A stretch of 64,000 bases of DNA, from the NCBI GenBank assembly GCA_027682925.1, contig JAQCYU010000006.1:26988-90987 (forward strand), given 5' to 3'. Both the position numbers and the translations under genes were made by a program. The stretch comes from Coriobacteriaceae bacterium AF45-21 (GTDB lineage: Bacteria; Actinomycetota; Coriobacteriia; Coriobacteriales; Coriobacteriaceae). Numbering within the stretch: the first letter of the stretch is position 1; every line of letters starts with the position of its first letter. Below are positions 43,468 through 54,584 of this stretch, in pieces. Below the pieces are notes generated by a model that ran no database searches, had not been told where the DNA came from, and saw nothing but the letters and a program-made list of their open reading frames with translations.

Positions 43468-46400
43468 ATGAGTAAACTCGTCGAGGGCATTAAGGACCGT
43501 GTGGTCGCTGCCGCACGCGAGGCCGCGCCCGCCGTGATGGACGCTGCGCAGAAGGCTGCGACCGCTGCTGCCGAGAAAGTTGCCGAGGCTGTTGCTGATG
43601 CCAAGAACGTGGCAGGGGAGGCGTCCGTCACTAGCGAGCCCGCTACCGCTACTGAGCCCGTAGCCGCCGCCCACGCCCCCGAAGGCGCGATCTTCAACCC
43701 CGAGAACGCTCGTGGCAACCTGCACCTGGGCATCGACGTGGGCTCCACCACCGTCAAGCTCGCCGTGCTCAACGACGACAACCAGATCGTTTACGCCAAG
43801 TACCAGCGCCACCACACCGACGTCCGCGCCTGCGCCCGCGACCTGTTCGAGGGCGCTGCGACCGTGCTGCCGACGGCCCAGATGACCTGCGCCATTACCG
43901 GCTCGGGCGGCCTGCTGCTGTCCCAGTGGCTCGACTTGGAGTTTGTCCAGGAGGTCATCGCCAGCAAACGCGCCGTCGAGACCCTCATCCCGGCCACCGA
44001 TGTCGCCATCGAGCTGGGCGGCGAGGACGCCAAGATCATCTACTTCGATAACGGCATCGAGCAGCGCATGAACGGTACCTGCGCCGGCGGTACGGGCGCG
44101 TTCATCGACCAGATGGCAACCCTGCTGCACACCGACGCGAGCGGCCTCAACGAGCTCGCGGCCAACGCCACCACCATCTATCCCATCGCCAGCCGCTGCG
44201 GCGTCTTTGCCAAGACCGACGTCCAGCCGCTGCTCAACGAGGGCGCCCGTCCCGAGGACGTGGCCGCTCCATCTTCCAGGCCGTCGTGACCCAGACCATC
44301 TCGGGTCTGGCGTGCGGCCGTCCCATCCGCGGCAACGTCGCCTTCCTGGGCGGCCCGCTGCAGTACCTCTCCGAGCTGCGCCACCGCTTCTACCTCACGC
44401 TCAACCTGGACGAGGAACACCGTATCGTGCCCCAAAACGCTCACCTGTTTGTGGCGAGCGGCGCCGCCATGGCGCACGAGTCCAACAAGCTCAGCACGTT
44501 CCCGCAGCTTATCGAGGCCATCGACAGCTTGGGCGACACGCAAGGTGCTGAGGTCGAGCGCCTGGATCCGCTCTTTGCCACCGACGAGGACTTTGCTGAG
44601 TTCAAGAACCGCCACGACCAGGAAGTCGTCCCCAAGGGCAAGCTCGACGGCTACACCGGCCGCGTGTTCATCGGCATCGACGCCGGCTCCACCACCATGA
44701 AGGCCGCGCTCGTGGGCGAGGACGGCCAGCTGCTGCACACCTGGTACGGCAACAACAACGGCGACATCCTGGGCACGGCCAAGGTCATCATGCCGATTTC
44801 TACAACCACATTCCCGCGGGCTGCACCATCGGCCACGTGACCACCACGGGCTACGGCGAGGCGCTGCTCATCGAGGCCCTCAAGGCCGACTCCGGCGAGA
44901 TCGAGACCGTTGCGCACCTGCGCGGCGCCAAGGCATTCCTGCCCGGCGTCGAGTTTATCCTGGACATCGGCGGCCAGGACATGAAGTGCTTGCGCGTCAA
45001 GGACGGCGTCATCGAGCACATCATGCTCAACGAGGCCTGCTCGTCGGGTTGCGGTAGCTTTATCGAGAGCTTCGCCGTCTCTATGAACATGGACGTGCGC
45101 GCGTTCGCCGATGCCGCCATCCATGCCAAGGCCCCGGTCGACCTGGGCAGTCGCTGCACGGTCTTTATGAACTCGCGCGTCAAGCAGGCGCAAAAGGAAG
45201 GCGCCACGGTGGGCGACATCGCGGCCGGCCTGTCCTATTCCGTCATCAAGAATGCCCTGTTCAAGGTCATTAAGCTGCGCGACCCCAAGGAGATCGGCAG
45301 TCAGGTGATCGTCCAAGGCGGCACCTTTATGTCCGATGCCACGCTGCGCGCATTTGAGCAGCTCACCGGCGTGCACGCCGTGCGTCCCGACATCGCCGGC
45401 TGCATGGGTGCTTACGGTGCGGCCCTGCTCGCCCGCGACCGCGCCGGCGCCGACGGCACCTCGACCATCCTTCTGCCGAGGACATCGCGCACCTCACCGT
45501 GACGCAAAAGCATGTCCGCTGCGGTCGCTGCTCCAACAACTGCCAGCTTACCGTCAACGACTTTGGCGGCGGTAGGCGCTTCATTACCGGCAACCGCTGC
45601 GAGAAGGGCGCCGGCCACAAAAAGCAAAAGACCGAGGCCCCCAACCTCTTCAAAAAGAAAAACGAGCTGCTCTTTGACCGCGAGGTACTGAGCCCCGATG
45701 AGGCCCCGCGCGGCACCGTCGGCATCCCGCGCGCGCTCAACATGTACGAGAACTACCCCTTCTGGCATGCGTTCTTTACGCGCTTGGGCTTTAGCGTGCA
45801 GCTGTCCGACCAGTCGAGCAAAAAGACCTACCAGGCGGGCATCGAGTCCATGCCGTCCGAGAGCGTGTGCTACCCGGCAAAGATGAGCCACGGCCATGTG
45901 ATGAACCTCATCGACCGTGACGTCGACTTCATCTGGATGCCGTGCGTGCGCTGGGAGCGCAAGGAGGATCCGACGGCTGGCAACTGCTATAACTGCCCCA
46001 TCGTTATGAGTTACCCCACGGCGCTGGCGCTCAACATCGATGAGATCCGCGAGCAGAACATCGAGTTCCTGTATCCGTTTGTGCCGTATCACGACAAGAC
46101 CGAGCTCAAGCGCCGTCTGTATCAGGTGCTTGCCGTCGACCGTGTGGCCGATGCGCAAGCTGGTCGCGGTCGCGTGCGTGGACCCAAGATCACGCGCTCC
46201 GAGGTCGATGCCGCCGTCAACGCTGCCTTTGAGGCCGATGCGCGTTTCCACGAGGACATCCAGACCATGGGCGAGGAGGCTCTTAAGTGGGTCGAGGACC
46301 ACGGCGGTCACGGCATCGTGCTCGCCGGTCGTCCCTACCATAACGACCCCGAGATCAACCATGCCCTGCCCGAACTTATCTCGAGCTTTGGCTTTGCGGT

Positions 46401-48246
46401 CTTTACCGAGGATTCGCTTGCGCACCTGGTGAAGCCCGAGCGCCCCATCCGCGTCGTCGACCAGTGGATGTACCACAGCCGCCTCTACGCCGTCGCCCGT
46501 TTTGTGACCATGCGCAACGATCTGGACCTGATCCAGCTCAACTCCTTCGGCTGCGGCCTGGACGCTCTGACCACCGATCAGGTGCAGGAGATCCTGGAGG
46601 CTAGCGGCAAGATCTACACCGTGCTCAAGATCGACGAGGTGTCCAACCTGGGTGCCGCGCGCATTCGCATCCGCTCGCTCATGGCCGCGCTCAAGGACCA
46701 GGAGGCCGAGCGTCTGGCCGAGGCCACGGCCGCGGGCGAGGCTTACGAGCAGGGCGATGCCGCGCCGGTGACGCCCTCCACGGATGCCCCCGCGTTCGCG
46801 AGCCGCAAGTACACGTTTGAGGCTCAGCGCGAGAGCGCTTCGACCGCATGGCCCAAGGTGCCCTTTACCGAGCAGATGCGCGACGAGGGCTACACCATCC
46901 TGTGCCCGCAGATGGCGCCGATCCACTTTGACCTGGTCAAAGAGGTATTCCGCGGTGCCGGCTACAACTTGGAGCTGCTGCCCTCGACCGATCACGACGC
47001 CGTCGAGGCCGGCCTGCGCTATGTGAACAATGACATTTGCTATCCGTCGATCCTGGTAACGGGTCAGATCATGGAGGCCATCGAGAGCGGTCGGTACGAC
47101 CTGTCCAAGACGGCCGTGGTCATCAGCCAGACCGGCGGCGGCTGTCGTGCCACCAACTACATCGCGCTCATCCGTAAGGCCCTGCGCGAGAGCGGCCACC
47201 CCGAGATCCCGGTGATCTCGCTTTCGGCCGTGGCGCTGGGCGAGGACAACCCCGGCTTTAAGCTGACGCCGGCGCTGCTTAAGCAGGCAGTCTACGCGGT
47301 GCTCTTTGGTGACGTGATGATGCAGATGCTCTACCGCTGCCGCCCGTACGAGGCCACGCCCGGTGCCGCCAACGCGCTCTACGAGGAGTACATGGCGCGT
47401 GCCCGCAAGCTGGCGCCCAAGTTCAACCGCCACAACTACACCAAGCTGTGCCGCGAGGCCATCCGCGCGTTCGACACCATGCCGCTCGTAGGCGAGGGCA
47501 CCAAGCCGCGCGTGGGCGTGGTCGGTGAGATCTTGGTCAAGTTCCATCCAACGGCTAACAACCACGTGGTCGATGTCATTGAGCGCGAGGGCTGCGAGGC
47601 CGTGGTGCCGGGCCTGCTCGACTTCTTCCTCTACTCCATGAGCAACGCCGAGCTGCAGAAAGACGAGCTGGGAAGCTCTGCTACTACGCGCGCGGGCATG
47701 CAAGCGCTCATCAAGCTCGTGGACTGGATGCGCACGCCGGTGGAGGAGATGCTCGAGAAGTCTCGCCGCTTTGAGGCGCCCGAGCGCATCGGCACCATGG
47801 CCGACAAGGCCCGCACGGTGCTTTCGGTGTGCAACAACATGGGCGAAGGCTGGCTGCTCACGGCCGAGATGCTCGACCTCATCGACCACGGCGCGCCCAA
47901 CATCATCTGCACGCAGCCCTTTGCGTGCCTGCCCAACCACGTGGTGGGTAAGGCCGTGATCAAGGAGCTGCGCCGCCAGCACCCCGAGAGCAACATTGTC
48001 GCGGTGGACTACGACCCCGGTGCGTCCGAGGTCAACCAGCTCAACCGCATTAAGCTCATGATCAGCGTGGCCAAGGAAAACATGCGCGCCGGCAAGGGCT
48101 TTAAGCTCGAGAAGGTGGCGCCGCTCGCGATGGACGAGGTCACCGGCCAGATGCGCGCCCACGACGGCTGCGTGAGCTGCGAGCCGGCCAGCGAGGAAGC
48201 CGTTGCGTCGGTCGCCGAGCGTCTGGGACGCGGCATTAAGAAGTAG
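43468..48246 (+). CDS. Giant 2-hydroxyacyl-CoA dehydratase activase/dehydratase-like fusion, three frameshifts
   Basis: One locus of about 1593 aa. Residues 1-70 are Ala-rich, amphipathic. Two ASKHA ATPase domains follow: [15 protein letters not shown] with [13 protein letters not shown] and ASRCGVF, then [15 protein letters not shown] with [13 protein letters not shown] and GSRCTVF; each has the two cysteines that bind a 4Fe-4S cluster in dehydratase activases. Next a Cys-rich [21 protein letters not shown] segment, a DUF2229 region ([40 protein letters not shown]), and a HgdB-like C-terminus. Frames break near 44267, 44792 (ATGGCC as ATGCC) and 45475 (CTGGCC as CTGCC). Role in radical dehydration of acyl-CoAs is inferred. 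Confidence 0.88.
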
Positions 48247-48276
48247 CTTGCCCGCTATGGGCTAGATATGAGACAA

Positions 48277-48311
48277 ACGGGTGGCAGCCGTGCCGGCTAC
48301 CACCCGTTTTT
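48277..48311 (+). terminator. Terminator after the giant activase
   Basis: ACGGGTGGCAGCCG (48277-48290) pairs with CGGCTACCACCCGT (48294-48307), followed by TTTTG. Confidence 0.88.
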
Positions 48312-48363
48312 GCTGGACATATGTTGCGTAAACGCCCCAACTATCACCCTTTGCGAACTTAGA

Positions 48364-48494
48364 TTTCGGAAGTATGCGGCAAAATCTGAATAGGCCGAGC
48401 ACACCGGATATGTCAAAGCTCTGTACCTGCGGTTTTATTGGCGAAAAATCAGGACGTGCTCAAGAGTTTCGGAATTTGCCGCATACTTCCGAAA
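48364..48494. repeat. 131-bp palindrome (39-bp arms), copy A
   Basis: TTTCGGAAGTATGCGGCAAA (48364-48383) on to GCCGAGCAC (48402) pairs with 48456-48494. The outer 20 bp are exact, the next part less so. It fills most of the gene-free stretch 48247-48662. A one-arm copy lies at 49661-49693. Confidence 0.85.
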
Positions 48495-48662
48495 ACGACG
48501 TCTCGGTGGCACCAAAAACTGCCCTCGGAACCCTGAGATAATGAACATATGTAGCCGTTTGCCGCGAAATACCGCCCGTTTATAGAACCCACCCCCAGCG
48601 CGCGTCATCCTTACGTTTGAATTAATACACATCTATGGAATTACGTAAGAGAGGATCGTCCC

Positions 48663-49622
48663 ATGAGCTACAAGACCGTTTGTGTTGCCGGCGGCGGCGT
48701 GTTGGGAAGCCAGATTGCCTTTCAGGCTGCCTACTGCGGCTTTGATGTAACGATTTGGCTGCGCAGCGAGGGCAGCATCGGCCGCACCCAGCCCAAGATC
48801 GATCACGTGCGCAAGGAGTACATCGCGGCAATCGAGGGCATGGCGGACGGTACGGGCGAGTGGTGCGCCGGTATTGCCGATAGCGGCCAGCCCTTCGACA
48901 AGGAAGCGGCGCTCGCCGCCGTCGAGCGTGCCTACTCCACACTCAAGCTGGAGCTCGATCTTGCCAAGGCCGTGGCCGACGCCGACCTGGTCATCGAGTC
49001 TATGGCCGAGGACACCCAGGCAAAGATCGGCTTCTACAAGAAGCTCGCCCCGGTTCTGCCGCAAAAGACCGTCATCGTGACCAACTCATCCACGCTGCTG
49101 CCGAGCACCTTTGCCAAGTACACCGGCCGTCCCGAGAAGTACCTGTCGCTGCACTTTGCCAACTCTATCTGGAAGAACAACATGACCGAGGTCATGGCAC
49201 AGGACCAAACCGACAAGCGCTACTTCGACGAGCTCGTCGACTTTGCCAACGACATCCGCATGCTTGCCCTGCCCGTCAACAAGGAAAAGAACGGCTACCT
49301 GCTCAATTCCATGTTGGTGCCGTGGCTGCTTTCGGGCCTTGACCTGTATGTCTCGGGTGTGAGTGACCCCAAGAGCATCGACCTCGCGTGGACGCGCGGC
49401 ACCGGCGCTCCCAAGGGCCCGTTCCGTGTATTCGACACGGTGGGTATCCAGACGGCCTACAACATCGTCATGCAGTATCAGAAGGTTCCGGGCCTGGTGA
49501 GCCCGCTGCTCAAGAAGATGATGATGCCCTACAACTTTAAGGCTATGGCGTCCGTCCTCAAGAAGATGCTCGACGAAGGCAAGCTGGGCGAAAGCTCGGG
49601 CGAGGGCTTCTTCAAGTACTAA
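48663..49622 (+). CDS. 3-hydroxyacyl-CoA dehydrogenase
   Basis: 319-aa NAD-dependent oxidoreductase. Rossmann fold VCVAGGGVLGSQIAFQAAYC; the catalytic region VTNSSTLLPSTFAKYTGRPE with LSLHFANSIWKNNMTEVM; C-terminal dimer domain with NGYLLNSMLVPWLLSG, and GSSGEGFFKY-like ending (GESSGEGFFKY). GAGAGGATCGTCCC precedes the ATG. It belongs to the short-chain-length 3-hydroxybutyryl/3-hydroxyacyl-CoA group. As the neighbour of the dehydratase-activase operon it could act on the hydroxyacyl-CoA produced or consumed there; that is inferred. Confidence 0.93.
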   Translation: MSYKTVCVAGGGVLGSQIAFQAAYCGFDVTIWLRSEGSIGRTQPKIDHVRKEYIAAIEGMADGTGEWCAGIADSGQPFDKEAALAAVERAYSTLKLELDLAKAVADADLVIESMAEDTQAKIGFYKKLAPVLPQKTVIVTNSSTLLPSTFAKYTGRPEKYLSLHFANSIWKNNMTEVMAQDQTDKRYFDELVDFANDIRMLALPVNKEKNGYLLNSMLVPWLLSGLDLYVSGVSDPKSIDLAWTRGTGAPKGPFRVFDTVGIQTAYNIVMQYQKVPGLVSPLLKKMMMPYNFKAMASVLKKMLDEGKLGESSGEGFFKY

Positions 49623-49660
49623 AAATGATCTCTTGGGGGCGGAAGCGTTGAGGATCTACG

Positions 49661-49693
49661 GTAGTATGCGACAAGATCTGAATAGGTCGAGCA
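49661..49693 (+). repeat. One-arm copy of the 48364-48494 palindrome
   Basis: GTAGTATGCGACAAGATCTG and on to GGTCGAGCAA match the left arm at about 29 of 33 positions. The right arm is absent. The rest of the gap 49623-49892 shows no gene. Confidence 0.75.
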
Positions 49694-49892
49694 AGAGCTG
49701 TAGCGCGCGTTGACGTTTGCCCAATAGAACGCAAAAATGCACCGTTCGCCGATACTCCTCTCGCGAGTGGTTGCCATATGGTTTGATGTTGGAAACATAT
49801 GATTGCCGACAGGCCGTAGGTGACATTCGCCATGATATCGGAGGTACCAAGTATGTTTCGTGCTCCGTTAAACAAGTATCGGGCTGGTTAAT

Positions 49893-50342
49893 ATGGGCCG
49901 CCGTACTATCTCGATAACCCTTGCAGTGGTTTGCCTAGCTGTGCTCCTGGGCGCTATAGGGCAGTTCGCTATAAGTCGAGAAACATCCTATATGCAGGAA
50001 TGTGCTTCCGAAGGCTTTGCCATTGACGGTTACTATCGGGATGACGAAACAAGTCGGGAAACCCTGGCTTTTCTTGAGGAGGACAACTGTCGGTGGCAGC
50101 TGGTCGACCAAGACGGAATCTGCACAGACGGGCAGTTTAAGCGTACGGATGACCCCAACATCCTGATATTAAAGAAGGAAAACGGCGAAGAATTCGGTAC
50201 GGTCCACGTGGCGTATATTTCGCGCCGACGCGATCAGGGCTTGCTCTACCTATTTAGAGATACCAGGGTGACCCGTTTTTATCTGGTGAGTACCGGTCCG
50301 GCGTTTACAGTGGAGTCTGGCGATGTCGATGCGGACAGCTGA
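49893..50342 (+). CDS. Small membrane-anchored or secreted protein, unknown
   Basis: 149 aa. Residues 5-28 (ISITLAVVCLAVLLGAIGQF) are a signal anchor. The rest is soluble, acidic and predicted mostly beta (EGFAIDGYYRDDETSRET, RWQLVDQDGICTDGQFKR, GLLYLFRDTRVTRFYLVS), a layout like a small outside-facing lipocalin-like or SH3-like domain, but no family is recognised. Two cysteines (CASEG, CRWQL, CTDG) may form a disulfide. The ribosome site is weak. AT content is higher than in its neighbours. Confidence 0.65.
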   Translation: MGRRTISITLAVVCLAVLLGAIGQFAISRETSYMQECASEGFAIDGYYRDDETSRETLAFLEEDNCRWQLVDQDGICTDGQFKRTDDPNILILKKENGEEFGTVHVAYISRRRDQGLLYLFRDTRVTRFYLVSTGPAFTVESGDVDADS

Positions 50343-50398
50343 TTCACGGCAATAAATCAGCGAGCGGGGCGCAGTCGTGATCTGCGCCCTACATCACG

Positions 50399-51538
50399 TT
50401 ACTTCACATCGAACTCCACGCGATCGAGTTCGGGCACATTGAGGTCGATGAGCTTGCGGGCTACACGGCGGTCGTGTGCCCCAAGCGCCTCGCTTGTCGT
50501 CACATGGGCGACAACCTCGCGCTCGACAAGGCCCTCCTCCTCGTCTTCGGTGGCCGAGGTCTCGACGGCAACGGTGTAATCCTTAAAGCCCGGCAGCACC
50601 GCGGCAAGCTCGCGCGTGGTTTCGGTGACGCCGTAACCGTCCTGCACGCCGGCCTGCGCCGAGCCAATAGACCCCGCCGTCATAACGATGCAGGGGATGG
50701 CAAAGATCACCGTGCCCACGATGATGCGGCGGCGCACCTTGTGTGACAGCTCATCGACCTCGGCGTTTTCCTCGGCGGTCACAATGCCGTCGCCGTTGAG
50801 GTCGCGCTTGAGCGGCACGCGCAAAAGAAGCAGCACGGCTTCGGCAGCCAGTGCGATAAAGACCACGTTGATGCCAAACTCGTAGAGGGCTGAAAGAAAC
50901 AGCGACCCGCTTGCGATGGCGATGCCATAGCCCGCCGCGCACAGGGGCGGCATGAGCGCGGTCGCCACGGCCACGCCGGCGATGAGCGTGGCGGGTTCCT
51001 GGTCGCGCGAGTTGCCCAGGCCACCCGCAAAGCCGCCCGCGAGCGCGACGGCAAGGTCCCATACGGTGGGTGTCGAGTTATCGATGATGGCGGCCGTGGT
51101 GGTGCCAAGGGGCGAGAGCTTAAAGTACAGCGTGGACGTGATTAGACAAAAGACCATCTGCAGCGCGAGGCCGGCAATTGCCTCGACGGCAATCTCGCGG
51201 TCGAGCGTGGCAATGCCGTATGCCATGGCAAGGACCGAGCCCATGAGCGGGCAGATGAGCATGGCACCTACAATGGCGATATCCGAGTTGATATCGAGGC
51301 CGATGCTCGCGATCAACATGGCAATGATCAGGATGCATAAGTGCGAGCCAGTCAGGCGCGCCCCGTTTACAAAGCGCTTGCGAATCACGTGATAGGGCGC
51401 GCGTCCCTCGCGTATGTTGAACGCCTGCTTAAGGAAACGGGTGGCATTCTCCATGGCCTCGCTGTGTGCAGGGCGTATACCGTGACGACGATGATGACGC
51501 TCGCGCAGCCGCTTGATCTGTTGTTTGTCGAGTTCCAT
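50399..51538 (-). CDS. DUF389 membrane protein with an EF-hand-like loop
   Basis: 379 aa. Six or so membrane segments typical of DUF389 (TIGR00341): HLCILIIAMLIASIGLDINS, AIVGAMLICPLMGSVLAMAY, LALQMVFCLITSTLYFKLSP, TLIAGVAVATALMPPLCAAG, and the last one VGTVIFAIPCIVMTAGSI. Between helices lies DLNGDGIVTAEEN, an EF-hand/dockerin-type calcium loop, just before an acidic helix. C-terminus is a soluble tail of about 90 residues. Function of DUF389 is unknown. GAGGTAAGC precedes the start. Confidence 0.88.
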   Translation of the reverse strand: MELDKQQIKRLRERHHRRHGIRPAHSEAMENATRFLKQAFNIREGRAPYHVIRKRFVNGARLTGSHLCILIIAMLIASIGLDINSDIAIVGAMLICPLMGSVLAMAYGIATLDREIAVEAIAGLALQMVFCLITSTLYFKLSPLGTTTAAIIDNSTPTVWDLAVALAGGFAGGLGNSRDQEPATLIAGVAVATALMPPLCAAGYGIAIASGSLFLSALYEFGINVVFIALAAEAVLLLLRVPLKRDLNGDGIVTAEENAEVDELSHKVRRRIIVGTVIFAIPCIVMTAGSIGSAQAGVQDGYGVTETTRELAAVLPGFKDYTVAVETSATEDEEEGLVEREVVAHVTTSEALGAHDRRVARKLIDLNVPELDRVEFDVK

Positions 51539-51689
51539 GCTTACCTCGTTTAGCTTCTGAGCCGCTTCTTGCGTCTGTCGTCTTTACTCTACACCGCGTT
51601 AGGCGAGGTGTCAGACAAGGTTTGTTGACCTGGAAGTCAGGCCAATCGACATGGCTAAAACGCCGCGAGGATCATAAGAGTCAAATAGA

Positions 51690-51728
51690 CAAAAAAGCGC
51701 GGGGCCGGTTTGATTCCGACTCCGCGCT
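51690..51728 (-). terminator. Terminator of the OPT transporter gene
   Basis: AGCGCGG (51696-51702) pairs with CCGCGCT (51722-51728); on the minus strand it is followed by TTTTTTGTC. Confidence 0.8.
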
Positions 51729-51753
51729 CTGCGCTGGTGCGTTGTTGTTCGGC

Positions 51754-53456
51754 CTACCCCAGCAGGCTCAGACCAACAGAGACAAACGCCAGGATAACGC
51801 CGACGATGGACTCGCCGCCGAGCAGGCCGCTGGCGACAACCAGACCCTGTTCCTGGAAGGCGGCATCCTTGGCGGCCTTCTCCTCGTCCGAAAGACCGGC
51901 GGCGGCGTCGCGGCGTGCGGCCCACTTGTCGTAGGCGAGCTTGACGCAGGAGCCCAAGAAGGCCGTGAGCGACATGTAGAACGGCAGGTACACGCCCAGA
52001 CCGATCATCATGGCCGGAATGCCGAGCCAGTACATGACGATGCCGGCGATAAAGCCGCCCGCGAACCACGGCACGCTCGGGATGCCCGAGACCATGGTGG
52101 CGACCACGCTTGCCTGCGCGGCAACGAAGCTCTTGTCGGGACCAAAGGCGTCCGGACCATAGGCAGTGACGAGCGCGACCATGACGGCGGCAGCGACCAG
52201 GCACCCACGATGCCGCCGATGGCCTGGCCGACCCACTGTGCGCGCGGGTTGGTGCCCAGCACGGCGCCGGCCTTAAAGTCGTTCATGACGTCGCCTGCAA
52301 GGCCGCATGCCACGGCCACGATGCCGGCGATAAAGAACAGCTTGACCTGTGCGAGCTGCGCGAAGGCTGCCACGATGAGCATGACGATGAGGCCGAAGAT
52401 CTCCATGGGGTCGATGCCCGTCTGGCCGCAGCTCTGCGCGCTCATGATGGTGGTGACAAAGGTGAACAGCGTGACGATGACGGCCGGAACGGGGCCGAGG
52501 TCGAGCGCGATAGCGACGATCACGGCGATGGCGGCGGTGCCCAGGCCGATGATGCCGGCATCGAGCTTAAGGGAGCCCGAGATGAGCGACTGCTCGTCGG
52601 TGTCGGTGGAGCTGTCGGCGGCGAGGCCACGGACGATGCCGGCGACCTGCGGCAGGATGTCCTTGAGGACGACGGCGACGCCAAAGCCCATCATAAGGCC
52701 CATGCCGAGGGACTTGACGATACCCTGCGCGGTCACAATATCGAACAGGCCGACAGCGGTGCCGCCAACGATGATGCCAAAGTTGCCCAGCAGCGCGCCG
52801 GCAAACCAGAAGGCGACGGGGGCGAAGCCCACCAAAAAGCCGATGGACAGCAACATGGGCGAGTTATAGATGGCAAAGGTCACGCCGGGGATATTGAGCG
52901 TGCACAGCATGCTGGGCACCACGCCCAGAGCGTCGCGAAGCACGCTGTAGATGCCTGCGATGGCCATGGAGCCAAAGAGCTGCTTGCCGGTCTTGCCGCC
53001 GGCCTCGGTGGCGCGCAGGGTCTGAGCTGCGGCGTTGCCGGTGGGGAACTCCAGCGCGGCGTCCACGATAAAGTGACGGTGGATGAGCGCCGTGGCCAGC
53101 AGGCCCAGGATGGTGCCGGCGAGCGCCACGATAAACATGTCGAGCCAGCTGATCTGGTCGGCATAGCCCAGCATCCAGGCGCCCGGGATGGTAAACGCCA
53201 GGCCGCCGGCGACCATAGCGCCCGCGGACATGATGGTGTGGGTGACGTTGGCCTCGTTGAGGCTGGCGTTGCCCATGAGCTTCAGGAAGAACAGCGAAAT
53301 GACGGCGGCGAAGATGATCGGCCAGGGGAGCGCGCCCATCTTGAGGGCCGTGTAGGCCGAGCTTGCCGTGATGATCACGCAGCCAAGGACGCCGATGACG
53401 ACGCCGCGCAGCGTGAGTTGACCGCGCATCGAGGTGCGGTTCGAGGGATTGCTCAT
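51754..53456 (-). CDS. OPT-family oligopeptide transporter, one frameshift
   Basis: About 567 aa when joined. OPT motifs: RGVVIGVLGCVIITASSAYT, THTIMSAGAMVAGGLAFTIP, LEFPTGNAAAQTLRATEAGG, FMNDFKAG-like DVMNDFKAGAVLGTNPRAQW, and C-terminal GGLAAA-like segments (WFAGGFIAGIVMYWLGIPAM). About 14-16 membrane segments. After IGGIVGA (near 52200) the frame is lost; one missing C (GGTGCCCTG read as GGTGCCTG) restores LVAAAVMVALVTAYGPDAF. Uptake of peptides or metal-chelates is the family role. AAAGGAG precedes the ATG. Confidence 0.92.
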
Positions 53457-53648
53457 ATAGAACTCCTTTGCGTATATCCGCTTCCCCCGGGAGCGCCGCT
53501 ACGGATACGGCGCGGGAAGTCGGGTTACCAAGGGCCGACGCGTGAGCTCGCGTACGACCGCGCATCAGTATAGCCGCAAGCTAGCCATTTTGGGATGACT
53601 GGTTTAGGTAGGCGATATACTGCTGGGCAGACGAAAGGAGCGCCGACG

Positions 53649-54500
53649 ATGCTTAATGGCTGCGCATACATATTGACGGTCGACGTGGGCAACACGTTCA
53701 TTCGCTTTGGCCTGTTTGCCGAGGATTCGGCCGCGGCACAGGAATGCCCGCTTGCGACGTGCGAGATCACGACGCCGTCGAGCATTACGGCCGACGAAGC
53801 GCGTATGCGACTCGCTCAAGTCATGGCCGCGCTGGCGGCCGATGCGGGCATGCCCGGCGCGCTCGTTCCCGCAGCTGCAGTCCTGAGTTGCGTGGTGCCG
53901 GCGCTCGAGCGTCCGTGGAAGGCGGCACTTTTTCGCACCTGCACGGGACGCGTGCTCACGGTGGGGCCGGGCCTCAAGACCGGCATGCCCGTCCGCTACG
54001 ACGACCCGGCCGAGATCGGCCCCGACCGCATCGCCGACGCCGTGGCGGCCCGTGCCGTCTACGGCTCTCCGTGCATCGTGATCGACTTGGGTACCACGAC
54101 CAATATCGAGGTCATCGACGCGCGCGGCACCTTTGTGGGCGGCGTCATCGCGCCGGGTCTGGCGCTTGGCGCCCGCTCGCTTTCGGCTGCTGCGGCGCGT
54201 CTGCCGCAGGTCGAGCCCTCGGCACCCACGCACGTCATCGGCCGCAACACGCGCGAGGCCATGCGTTCGGGCGTGGTTCTGGGCGAGGTAGCCCGCATCG
54301 ACGGCATGCTCGACATGGTGCTTGCCGAGATGCGCGCGACCAAGGCCGCGGGGGAGGGCGACGTGCCCATCGTCATTACCGGCGACGACGCCGAGGCGCT
54401 CGCGTCGCTGGTCGGTCACAGTCTGACGGTCGACGACACGCTGACGTTGCGAGGACTCGCCGAGCTCTACCGCATCAACCAAAAGCCCCGCCGCGTGTAA
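53649..54500 (+). CDS. coaX: Type III pantothenate kinase
   Basis: Phosphorylates pantothenate at the start of CoA synthesis. 283 aa: phosphate loop LTVDVGNTFIRFGLF, GPDRIADAVAARAVYG, and the second ATPase motif IVIDLGTTTNIEVIDARGTF with GGVIAPGLALGA. ATG at 53649 with AAAGGAG upstream; the open frame to 53595 is unlikely. Acts in the cytosol and is insensitive to CoA feedback in known examples. Separate transcription unit, divergent from the OPT gene. Confidence 0.95.
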   Translation: MLNGCAYILTVDVGNTFIRFGLFAEDSAAAQECPLATCEITTPSSITADEARMRLAQVMAALAADAGMPGALVPAAAVLSCVVPALERPWKAALFRTCTGRVLTVGPGLKTGMPVRYDDPAEIGPDRIADAVAARAVYGSPCIVIDLGTTTNIEVIDARGTFVGGVIAPGLALGARSLSAAAARLPQVEPSAPTHVIGRNTREAMRSGVVLGEVARIDGMLDMVLAEMRATKAAGEGDVPIVITGDDAEALASLVGHSLTVDDTLTLRGLAELYRINQKPRRV

Positions 54501-54584
54501 AAGTGAGGGCGCCGGTGGGACAAACGCCTCCACCTTTCACCTGCTACAATGGGTCAAATTATTGCGATTACGGAGGTGTCTGCC

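Noticed and set aside
44267..45475. Programmed frameshifting in the giant activase
   Set aside because: Three sites lack slippery heptamers and each repairs with one missing base, the same pattern as unrelated genes in the window.
45412..48162. 916-aa open frame on the minus strand, opposite the giant activase
   Set aside because: Low-complexity product rich in His, Arg, Ala and Gly with no domain; the opposite frame carries clear conserved motifs. A shadow of high GC coding sequence.
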